Part shown: positions 24,780 to 32,939 of the stretch, piece by piece | Numbering within the stretch: position 1 is the first letter of the stretch | Layout of the letters: every line of letters starts with the position of its first letter | Origin: DATKMS01 sp041497995 | GTDB lineage: Bacteria > Desulfobacterota > Binatia > HRBIN30 | Length of the DNA stretch: 33,518 bases | Reading direction: 5' to 3' | Assembly: GCA_041497995.1 (NCBI GenBank) | Contig: JBGQHM010000021.1 | Coordinates: 1-33,518 of the forward strand | Translations under genes and position numbers: made by a program | Notes under the pieces: generated by a model | What the model saw: only the letters and a program-made list of their open reading frames with translations | Database searches by the model: none | Told to the model about the DNA's origin: nothing

Positions 24780-24900
24780 ACGAGTGGCGCGGAACCCGCC
24801 GCCCCGGTGCTCTCTATGGGGCGCCCACCCCATGCTCTCTGCCAGCGGCGCGGTATGGGCGATGCGTTCTCCCATTGGTTGCGGTCGGAGTTGATCCTTG

Positions 24901-24909
24901 TGCTAAACT
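24901..24909 (+). promoter_or_regulatory. Possible extended -10 promoter before the sigma-54 activator
   Basis: TGCTAAACT matches the extended -10 form (TG, one base, TAAACT, 4 of 6 to TATAAT). It lies about 100 bases before the ATG at 25012, in an otherwise featureless 232-base gap. The -35 side is poor (TTGCGG with 19-base spacing). Confidence 0.35.
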
Positions 24910-25011
24910 ACCGCGACGCCAACGCTGCGTGATGGCAACCGTGCCCGATGCAGGGGCGTGCGCCGGCGTTAGCCGGTTCATCTGAGCTCAAGGAAGGATC
25001 ACATCGCAACG

Positions 25012-26370
<1,359 letters not shown>

Positions 26371-26923
26371 CGGCCGCGCCACAGCCGTCGAGCCAGGCGT
26401 CGATGAGATCACCTTTGGTGAGGATGCCGACGAGGACACCGCCCTCCACCACCAGCAACGCCCCGACGTGACTCTCCCGTAGCTTGCGCGCCGCTGCCGC
26501 GACCGACAGCGTCGGCGCAACCGTCACCGGCTGTAACGTCATAATCCCCATGACGCGCAAATGATCGGTGAGATTGTGACTATCTAATTCCTCGCCATCG
26601 GACACGGCTGCAGGGCTGCGCTCCCAAATGTCGCGGTCTGTCACGATGCCGACTATGCGCCGATCCTCGACGACAGGCAGCCGGCGCACCCGCCCTTGGC
26701 GCATGAGCAGTTGTACGGTGCGGATGCTGTCGCTCGGACCTACGGTGACCGGGTTGCGGGTCATGCAGGCGCGCACGTCCGTGGCCATGAGACCTGTGCG
26801 AAGCAGAACTCGTGCCGCACGCGCCGCCGTGCCACGAAATCAGAACTGCCGCATTCAGCGCGAACAGTAGATGTGCCGAACGAGGAATGTTCTCAGGTTT
26901 AGAAACAGCGGGCGAGGGTGCCG

Positions 26924-28330
26924 CTATTGTGCGACGAAGACGCTGGTAGTCACCACGTCGCCTATCATTACCTGATTCAGCAACGGGAACGCGCCGGCCA
27001 AGGCGGCGCCGGCCGTGATACCGCTGGCCAGCTCGCCGCAGCTGAGCGGAACGCCGCTACGGCAGAAGGGGCCGATGTCATTGCTGCTCAGGTTGTTGGC
27101 GTTCGAGATCGATGCGCACCCCGTGCCTGTGGTGAACACTTGGATGCTTGCTGTGCCGCGCGCCGCGGGCGGGTCATCGTTGGTACAGAACTCGCCGTCG
27201 ACGCCATAGTCGGCGGTGGTTCCGCTGCACGAGCCGACCACCGTTCCGATCCTGGATGCTGCTGCGATCAGCGCTGAACCGGGGCCGCCAGTGCCGGGCT
27301 GAACGTTGTATATCACCGGACCAGCTGCTCCACTCGCGGCGCCGGCGTCTTGCGCGATGCTGTAGTTGAGCCCTTGCAGCATGTCGCAGGCGACCGTGCC
27401 CTCGGTCGAATTGCCCGGGCCTGCCACGGCGACGCACGGCTTCTTGCCGGCGCACACGCTGGCGTCTGCTGTGCAGTCGGTCGAATCGGTCACCCCGTCC
27501 GCTTCCTTGGTGGCGCCGCCGCAGGTCTTGAAGACCGCGCCGCGCACGCACGCGCAGCCGAACGTGCTGACCGGGAGCCGCGGCAGCTGCATCAATGACG
27601 GCTTCTGGGCAACTGGTATGCGACTGTTGCGTACTTTGCCGATGAGGAATGTCTGAGTGCCACCCGGAAACGGCTGCAGAATTGTCAGGGCGTCACCATG
27701 GATCACCGAGCCGCTCGTTGCGATTTTGAGGTCGGTGCCATTCAGCTCCCCTGGAGCGAGCGTGAATACCACGGTGGACTCGCGCGTACAGTTCGCTGCG
27801 CAGCCGTCACCTCCGAAGGGTTTGCAGCGAACGCACGTGGCGCCGCCGCAATCGGCGTTGGTGTTACACACTGTGCGCTCGCCGCCGCCGGGAAATCCGA
27901 AGGCGTCGCACACCCCTTCGCCTTGGCAATCGGTATCGGCGGCGCAGGCGACGCCCGCATTCGTACCGCCGACGCAGACGCCGCCGTCATCGCACTCCTC
28001 GCCCGTGTCCGCATCCACGACTTGGTCGCCGCAGGCGCCACGCCCCACCGGCGGCGCGCAACCGCTGAGCGCGTTGCTCACACCCGCCACGATTTCATTC
28101 ACCGTGATATCGCCCGAGCCGTTCGCATCACCGGCCACGCAGGTCGACGGATCCGCTGTTTCCAGCCCGATGTCGACCATGGTGATGATCTCGTTGACAG
28201 TGACGTCGGAGTCGCGATTGCAATCACCGATACAGACCATCCCGCTGGCGCGCCGGGCGACGGTAACGACTGCTGCGGCGGCGAGGATCGCCGTGACGTG
28301 CAAGAGGGTGACACGAATAGCCGACAGCAC
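26924..28330 (-). CDS. Secreted Cys-rich protein with dockerin-like repeats (paralogue B)
   Basis: This 468-residue exported protein starts, in my reading, at GTG 28330. The resulting signal peptide (VLSAIRVTLLHVTAILAAAAVVTVA) ends near residue 30. Two dockerin/EF-hand-like repeats follow: GDCNRDSDVTVNEIITMV and GDANGSGDITVNEIVAGV, about residues 33-80. Then comes a Cys-rich segment with EECDDGGVCVGGTNAGVAC and CQGEGVCDAFG, about 110-170. The remaining 300 residues are a beta-rich, Thr/Ser/Gly/Ala domain with paired cysteines, ending SVFVAQ. It is a paralogue of the next gene upstream, with the same module order. The function is unknown. The start codon lies inside a hairpin (see 28324-28362). 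Longer upstream starts would run into the neighbouring gene. Confidence 0.82.
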   Translation of the reverse strand: MLSAIRVTLLHVTAILAAAAVVTVARRASGMVCIGDCNRDSDVTVNEIITMVDIGLETADPSTCVAGDANGSGDITVNEIVAGVSNALSGCAPPVGRGACGDQVVDADTGEECDDGGVCVGGTNAGVACAADTDCQGEGVCDAFGFPGGGERTVCNTNADCGGATCVRCKPFGGDGCAANCTRESTVVFTLAPGELNGTDLKIATSGSVIHGDALTILQPFPGGTQTFLIGKVRNSRIPVAQKPSLMQLPRLPVSTFGCACVRGAVFKTCGGATKEADGVTDSTDCTADASVCAGKKPCVAVAGPGNSTEGTVACDMLQGLNYSIAQDAGAASGAAGPVIYNVQPGTGGPGSALIAAASRIGTVVGSCSGTTADYGVDGEFCTNDDPPAARGTASIQVFTTGTGCASISNANNLSSNDIGPFCRSGVPLSCGELASGITAGAALAGAFPLLNQVMIGDVVTTSVFVAQ

Positions 28331-28362
28331 GTCCCGCGGAGCGTCTCCACGGGACGTGCTGT
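28324..28362 (-). promoter_or_regulatory. Hairpin enclosing the start codon of paralogue B
   Basis: Arms ACAGCACGTCCCG (28324-28336) and CGGGACGTGCTGT (28350-28362) are perfectly complementary over 13 bp around a 13-base loop. On the - strand transcript the GTG start (28328-28330) is in the 3' arm, and a GGAGA Shine-Dalgarno-like sequence falls in the loop. The structure could block or control translation. Confidence 0.6.
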
Positions 28363-28385
28363 GTCGAGATGTGTTGGATACGAAG

Positions 28386-28413
28386 GCGGCGGCCCGCTTT
28401 CGCGGGCCGCCGC
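28386..28413 (-). terminator. GC-rich hairpin after paralogue A
   Basis: A perfect 12-bp stem, GCGGCGGCCCGC / GCGGGCCGCCGC, with a 4-base loop lies 8 bases beyond the stop of the upstream paralogue. It has the form of an intrinsic terminator, but only a weak T content follows (TTCGT), so termination may be partial and leave read-through to paralogue B. Confidence 0.65.
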
Positions 28414-28421
28414 TGCTGAGG

Positions 28422-29858
28422 TTACTGCGCAACGAACACGTTGGCGACGGCGATGTCACCGGTAGACGGCTGATTAAGACTGGTGAATGCACCCGCCTGT
28501 GCGGCGCCAGTCGTCTGCCCCGCGGCCAACATCTCGCAGGTAAGCGAGTGGCCGGTCGCGCTGAACGGCCCGATGTTGTTGTCGTCGGTGAAATTGGCGT
28601 TCTTGACTTCGGAGCTCGCGGTCCCCGTCACCAACGTCTGAATCGACGGAATGCCGCGGGCCACCCTGTCCATCGGATCGTCGTCGGTGCAGTACTCATT
28701 GTCTGGACCGTATGGCGCCGGGATCGGCACCAGCACGTTCGTACACGTGCCGACCACCGTGCCGATAGCGGACCCGGTTGCGATGATTTGCGCGCCCGCG
28801 GGCCCGCCGACGCCCGCCGTGAAGACGGCTGGAAGCGAGACGCCACTCGCTCCGCCAGAATCCTGGACGATGCTGTAGTTGACCGAAGGCAAGCCAGTGG
28901 AACCGCAGCCGATGGCACCTTCACCAGCGTTCCCCTTGCCGGCGACGGCGGTGCAGGGCTTCTTGCCGGTGCACAGGCTCGCGTCGTCAGTGCACTCGGT
29001 GGAAACGGTGTTGCCGTCGGGTTCGAACTGCGTACCGCCGCACGTCTTGAATTCCGAGCCACGCACGCAAGCGCAGGCCAGCGTGCTCACCGGAATGCGG
29101 TCGAGATGCGTGTCATCGACCCGCTGCGAGAGCGGGATGATCCCGGTTGCACCCGCCCCGCCGGCTCTCAAGTTGGTGGTGCCTACCAGCGGCAGTGGAA
29201 TGGTCAAGGTATCACCATGTACGACCGCGCCGCTCCCCGAGACGATGCTGAGGCCGTCGTCGGAGACGACTCCCGGCACCAAGGTAGTTGTCGTGAGCGC
29301 CTCGGCGGTGCAGTTGTTTGCGCAGCCGTTCTGGGCGAAGCGCTTGCAGTGAATGCAGGCCGCACCGCCACACTCAGTGTTGGTGCTGCAGACCTTGCGT
29401 ACAACGGTTCCCGCCGTGCCCGCTTGGCCGAAGGTGTCGCAGATGCCTTCGCCCTGACAGTCTGTTTCCTTCGTGCAGACCGTGCCCGCATTGGCACCAC
29501 CGATGCAGACGCTGCCGGGGTCGCAGGCTTCGGGCGCTGTGGTCACGCCGTCGCCGCAGATCGGGGACGAGCACCCGTTCAGGGCGTTGTTCACCGCCGA
29601 AACGATCTGCGTGACGAGAACTTCGCCCGTATGGTTGGGATCGGCCGCCTCGCACGTCGCACAACACGGAACGGTGCCGAGCGCAATATTCACCATGACG
29701 ATAAGCTCGGTAACCGCGACCTCGCCATTGCCGTCGCAGTCGCCCAGGCATTGGGCCCGTGCGCTACTTGGACCCACGACAAGGGTTGCCCCCAGAGCTA
29801 CCACCGCTGCAGTCCAGCTGATGGCATGAACCCACGCTGCCTGAATTGGATTTTTCAT
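28422..29858 (-). CDS. Secreted Cys-rich protein with dockerin-like repeats (paralogue A)
   Basis: This 478-residue exported protein starts at ATG 29858, 9 bases after a GGAGGA site. The signal peptide runs to about residue 36 (SSARAQ/CLGDC). Two dockerin-like repeats follow (GDCDGNGEVAVTELIVMV and DPNHTGEVLVTQIVSAV), then the Cys-rich segment (CIGGANAGTVC, CQGEGICDTFG). The large beta-rich C-terminal domain shares blocks with paralogue B: VHGDTLTI, IPVSTLACACVRGSEFKTC, CTGKKPCTAVAGKGN, VNYSIVQDSGGASG and the final NVFVAQ. The repeats resemble Ca-binding dockerin loops, but several ligand positions are missing, so cohesin binding is not implied. As it is exported and close to a T2SS operon, it is a candidate substrate; no function is known to me. 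Confidence 0.85.
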   Translation of the reverse strand: MKNPIQAAWVHAISWTAAVVALGATLVVGPSSARAQCLGDCDGNGEVAVTELIVMVNIALGTVPCCATCEAADPNHTGEVLVTQIVSAVNNALNGCSSPICGDGVTTAPEACDPGSVCIGGANAGTVCTKETDCQGEGICDTFGQAGTAGTVVRKVCSTNTECGGAACIHCKRFAQNGCANNCTAEALTTTTLVPGVVSDDGLSIVSGSGAVVHGDTLTIPLPLVGTTNLRAGGAGATGIIPLSQRVDDTHLDRIPVSTLACACVRGSEFKTCGGTQFEPDGNTVSTECTDDASLCTGKKPCTAVAGKGNAGEGAIGCGSTGLPSVNYSIVQDSGGASGVSLPAVFTAGVGGPAGAQIIATGSAIGTVVGTCTNVLVPIPAPYGPDNEYCTDDDPMDRVARGIPSIQTLVTGTASSEVKNANFTDDNNIGPFSATGHSLTCEMLAAGQTTGAAQAGAFTSLNQPSTGDIAVANVFVAQ

Positions 29859-29966
29859 AGTTGCGTTCCTCCTCTGGGCCAACGACGTCTTGCCGCGGCC
29901 GATGTTGAGGATGTAGAAGCGACCGACGCTGCCACACTCCTCCTCGTTGTTTCTTCTACTCTCTGT

Positions 29967-29993
29967 TTGCTACAAGGGCCCCTCGTTCGTCAA
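29967..29993 (-). promoter_or_regulatory. Possible promoter for paralogue A
   Basis: On the - strand TTGACG (29988-29993) is a good -35 box. A TAGCAA (29967-29972) lies 15 bases downstream, which is a short spacing and a modest -10. Transcription would begin about 100 bases before the ATG, in the 248-base divergent region shared with the acyl-CoA synthetase-like gene. Confidence 0.3.
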
Positions 29994-30106
29994 GCCCCTA
30001 TGTCATTTTGCTCGGCTGCACAACCGGTGCGGCCCGCTCAACGGTCGCGCCGCGGTCCCGCTGGCGACGTTGCCATCGCTGAGCGCCGCGTGTAGCGTGC
30101 GCCGCA

Positions 30107-31624
30107 GTGTTGCTTCTCGGTGAGATCCTGCGCCGGCACGCGCGTGTGCGACCGCAGAAGACTGCGTACGTCGTGGGCGCAACGCGCGTCACCTACGCGC
30201 AGTTCAACGCCGGCGCCAACCGCCTGGCGCACGCGCTGCACGGGCTCGGCGTCGGCCGCGGCGACCGCGTCGCTATCCTGGCCAACAACTGCGCGCCGTA
30301 CCCGCTGGCCTACTTCGCGTGCATCAAGCTCGGCGCGATCCTCGTGCCCGTCAACGCTCGCTTCAAGGACGAGGAAGTGCACTACATCGTCGAGCATTCC
30401 GAGTCGACCGCGTTGTTGTACGGACCCAACTTTGCCACGTCGGTCGAGCGCCTGCGCGAGCGCTGGGGCGGCGTGCGCCACTATCGGTCGCTCGACGAGG
30501 TGACCTTCGCGGCGTGGCTGGGTGAGCACCAGGATATCGAGCCTACGCCGTGTGTTGACGAGAATGACCCGCATGTCATGCTCTACACCAGCGGAACAAC
30601 CGGTGCGCCGAAGGGTGCGCTGCTCTCGCACCGCAGCTACTACCTACAGGCCGGCCACTCGCATCACACCACCGGGCTCTCCGAAGACGACATCGGGCTC
30701 AGCATGTTTCCCATGTTCCACATGGGTGGCTGGGCGCTGCCGCTCGGCTTCTGGTACGACGGCGGCACCGTCATCATCATGGAGCGTGCCGATCCGCGGG
30801 CGATGCTCGAGGCCGTGCAGCGCGAGCGCGTGACGTACCTGTACGCCGTGCCGACCGTGTACAACTTCATGCTCGACCTTCCCGACTTCGAGTCCTTCGA
30901 CGTGTCGTCGTTGCGGGTCCTGGGCAGCGGCACGGCGGTCATGACCGAGGTGCAGCTGCGCCGGATTACCGAGCGCTTCCGCAATCGCAATCTGTTCATC
31001 ATCTATGGATCGACGGAGGCGGGACCGGTGGCAACGTTGCGGCCGGCGGACCTGTTCCGCAAGCCCACTTCGGTGGGCCGGCCGGCGCTCAACGTCGAGC
31101 TGCGCGTCGTCGACGACGACGATCACGATCTGCCGCCCGGCACACCGGGGGAGATCATCTGCCGCAGCGAGTTCAACCTGCGCGGCTACTGGCGTATGCC
31201 GGCGGAAACCGCGGCGACGTTGCGTGGCGGCTGGGTGCACACCGGCGACCTCGGTGTACTGGACGACGACGGGTTCCTGTTCATTGCCGGCCGCAAGAAG
31301 GAGATGATCAAAAGCGGCGGCGAGAATATCTTTCCGGTCGAGGTCGAGCGTGTACTGATGGACCATCCAGCGATCGCGGAAGCGGCGGTCCTCGGCATCC
31401 CCGACCCGGATTGGGGTGAGTCGGTGCTGGCTGCCGTGGTGCCGCGACCGGGCCCGCGGCTGACCGAGAGTGACGTCATTGAGCACGTTCGAGCCCGTCT
31501 GGCGGGATTCAAGAAGCCGCGCTACGTATGGTTCCTCGATGCCCTGCCGCGCACCGCGGCGACGCGGCAGGTGCAGAAGACGCTGCTGCGCGAGCAGTTC
31601 CTGCTGCGCGCGGCGCAGAAGTAG
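30107..31624 (+). CDS. AMP-dependent acyl-CoA synthetase/ligase family protein, catalytic Lys replaced
   Basis: This 505-residue protein belongs to the ANL adenylating family, which activates carboxylic acids as acyl-AMP and then acyl-CoA. The P-loop-like A3 motif LYTSGTTGAPKG is at about 159-170, A5 is GSTEAGP (about 304-310), A7 is GWVHTGDLGVLDDDGF, and the hinge region is GRKKEMIKSGGENIFPVEVE. In the C-terminal motif the usual PRTxTGKxQ reads PRTAATRQVQK, so the catalytic Lys that contacts the acyl carboxylate is Gln. GTG 30107 is the start; a TTG follows. No ribosome site is strong. It is divergent from paralogue A and is followed by a DUF218 gene after 5 bases. The substrate chain length cannot be read by eye. 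Confidence 0.88.
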   Translation: MLLLGEILRRHARVRPQKTAYVVGATRVTYAQFNAGANRLAHALHGLGVGRGDRVAILANNCAPYPLAYFACIKLGAILVPVNARFKDEEVHYIVEHSESTALLYGPNFATSVERLRERWGGVRHYRSLDEVTFAAWLGEHQDIEPTPCVDENDPHVMLYTSGTTGAPKGALLSHRSYYLQAGHSHHTTGLSEDDIGLSMFPMFHMGGWALPLGFWYDGGTVIIMERADPRAMLEAVQRERVTYLYAVPTVYNFMLDLPDFESFDVSSLRVLGSGTAVMTEVQLRRITERFRNRNLFIIYGSTEAGPVATLRPADLFRKPTSVGRPALNVELRVVDDDDHDLPPGTPGEIICRSEFNLRGYWRMPAETAATLRGGWVHTGDLGVLDDDGFLFIAGRKKEMIKSGGENIFPVEVERVLMDHPAIAEAAVLGIPDPDWGESVLAAVVPRPGPRLTESDVIEHVRARLAGFKKPRYVWFLDALPRTAATRQVQKTLLREQFLLRAAQK

Positions 31625-31629
31625 CTGGA

Positions 31630-32280
31630 GTGCGGCGCGTTCTTGTGTGGGTACTGCTCGGAGTCGTGAGCGCAGGTGTGGCAGCCTATGTCGGCCGCAG
31701 CACGTTGCTGAGCGCCATCGGCGGCTTTCTGATCGTGCAGGATGAGGCGCACCCGGCTGAGGCCATCGTCGTGCTGTCCGGGTCGTTGCCAGACCGCATC
31801 CTGGAAGCCGTCGACCTCTACCAAGCGCATCTGGCGCCGCGCATCATTCTGACGCGTGAAGAACCGTTGCCCGGCTCGGCGGCGCTGCGGGCGCGCGGCG
31901 CAACGTTGCCGGAGCATCATGAGCAGAACATCAGCATCGCCGAGCAGCTCGGGGTCCCCGCGGATGCTATTGCCGTGATGCCGACGGCGACTACGAGCAC
32001 ACTGGCCGAGACCCGAGCGCTGGTAGCGTATCTCAAAGAGCAGGGGATCCACTCGATCTTGTTGGTGACGTCGAAAGCGCATGCCCGTCGTGCGCGACTG
32101 ACCCTTCAGGCGTTCGCCGGTTCCGATCTGCGCGTCGCCATCTGTCCATCGCGGTACGACCCGTTCTCTGCGCAACAGTGGTGGCACGAACGCGGCTTCA
32201 TCCGGCGCGTGGTGATCGAGTACGGCAAGCTGCTGAACTTTGTGCTCATTGATCGCTGGTTTGTGAAGCGTGAAGCGTGA
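31630..32280 (+). CDS. DUF218 (YdcF/SanA-like) membrane-anchored protein
   Basis: This 216-residue protein starts at GTG 31630, 5 bases after the previous stop. A membrane helix lies at about residues 5-24 (VWVLLGVVSAGVAAYVG), then the DUF218 domain with AEAIVVLSGSLPDRILEAVDLY, the TSTLAETRALVAYL motif and VTSKAHARRARLTLQ. DUF218 proteins are linked to envelope barrier function or lipid carrier metabolism, but the activity is largely unproven. Its final codons (KREA) are encoded by a GTGAAGC tandem repeat that runs past the stop, so the C-terminus may vary between strains. Confidence 0.87.
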   Translation: MRRVLVWVLLGVVSAGVAAYVGRSTLLSAIGGFLIVQDEAHPAEAIVVLSGSLPDRILEAVDLYQAHLAPRIILTREEPLPGSAALRARGATLPEHHEQNISIAEQLGVPADAIAVMPTATTSTLAETRALVAYLKEQGIHSILLVTSKAHARRARLTLQAFAGSDLRVAICPSRYDPFSAQQWWHERGFIRRVVIEYGKLLNFVLIDRWFVKREA

Positions 32281-32290
32281 AGCGTGAAGC
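32263..32290 (+). repeat. Short tandem repeat (GTGAAGC) x4
   Basis: Four perfect copies of the 7-base unit GTGAAGC span the 3' end of the DUF218 gene and its stop codon (the frame stops at TGA 32278-32280). A degraded fifth unit (GTAAGAG) follows and merges into the purine-rich ribosome site of the next gene. Copy changes would alter the C-terminal residues or the spacing to the next gene. Confidence 0.9.
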
Positions 32291-32306
32291 GTAAGAGAGG
32301 AGTGCT

Positions 32307-32588
32307 TTGTCTCAACCAACCACATCGATTCGCGCCATCTATTTGCGGATGCGGCCCGTCGATATCGCGTTAGTGAAGTTTCTCTTCGAGTCGTATGAGG
32401 AGATTGCCATCGTGCGGACGTTGGATCGTCACGCCGCCATCATTGTCGTGCTTGTCGTCCCCGATTTCCTGCCGGTGGTCCGCGCGGTGATCGAGGCGGT
32501 GCATGCGCAAATCGATTTCATCGAGATCGACGCGCCGCCAATCGAGACGGACGATTGGTTGATGCGGGAGATCGCCGGCGACGAGTAG
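32307..32588 (+). CDS. DUF4911 domain protein
   Basis: This 93-residue cytoplasmic protein matches, from memory, the short DUF4911 domain: an IYLRMRPVDIALVKFLFESYE opening, a VRTLDRHAAIIVVLVVP strand pair and a final helix ending in an acidic tail. The alternating strand-helix pattern suggests a ferredoxin-like fold similar to ACT-type regulatory domains. The TTG start at 32307 is preceded by GAGAGGAG at a fitting distance. It follows the DUF218 gene by 26 bases. No role is known to me. Confidence 0.7.
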   Translation: MSQPTTSIRAIYLRMRPVDIALVKFLFESYEEIAIVRTLDRHAAIIVVLVVPDFLPVVRAVIEAVHAQIDFIEIDAPPIETDDWLMREIAGDE

Positions 32589-32939
32589 GATGCGGGCGTC
32601 GTTGCGGCAAGTGGCTTGCCAAAACATGTAGGCAACCGCGATGCCGCAACCGCATGCCTCTACAGGTTGGAAGCTCAACCCGCCCGGATATCGGTAACTC
32701 TACTGATTGTAAGACTGCCCATAGGTGATGTAGGGGTCGACACGTTCACACGCTGGAAGAAGGCTGGCGCTCAGCGCTGCGGACTTAGAAAAGGGGGCTC
32801 CATGACCGACGACGACGCGAATCTCGGACGGCACACGCGCACTGACGCGGAGCGCTGCTCCACTCTGCCCGCACGGCCAGCTCCGGCTGGCCTGCTTCTT
32901 CCACTGCGGGCGTGGTCACACGCCAAGGAGGGTATTCGG
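32589..32939 (+). other. Gap with structured repeats, no assured gene
   Basis: 351 bases before the last gene. It holds a hairpin GGCAAG-tgg-CTTGCC (32606-32620) and a 9-bp inverted repeat GTTGCGGCA / TGCCGCAAC (32601-32609, 32642-32650). It also holds a near-perfect tandem pair GCAACCGCGATGCC / GCAACCGCATGCC (32632-32658). No T-run makes these clear terminators. An in-frame ATG at 32802, with AAAAGGGGG just upstream, could start the next gene 46 codons earlier. No promoter is convincing. Confidence 0.5.

Noticed and set aside
24808..24840. ATGGGG/CCCCAT hairpin flanked by TGCTCTCT direct repeats
   Set aside because: Only a 6-bp stem and 8-base repeats; could be chance, and it lacks the features of an insertion site.
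24776..24985. 69-codon frame starting in the stop of the unknown membrane protein
   Set aside because: The GTGA overlap looks operon-like, but the protein has no domain, an odd Cys/Arg/Pro composition and a possible promoter inside it.
28110..28250. Cellulosome component
   Set aside because: The repeats are only dockerin-like, no catalytic glycoside hydrolase or cohesin domain is present.
27657..30095. 812-codon open frame on the + strand opposite the two secreted paralogues
   Set aside because: It is antisense to two genes with signal peptides, ribosome site and shared paralogous domains. Its translation is Arg/Ala/Val-rich without domain order, as expected of a high-GC shadow.
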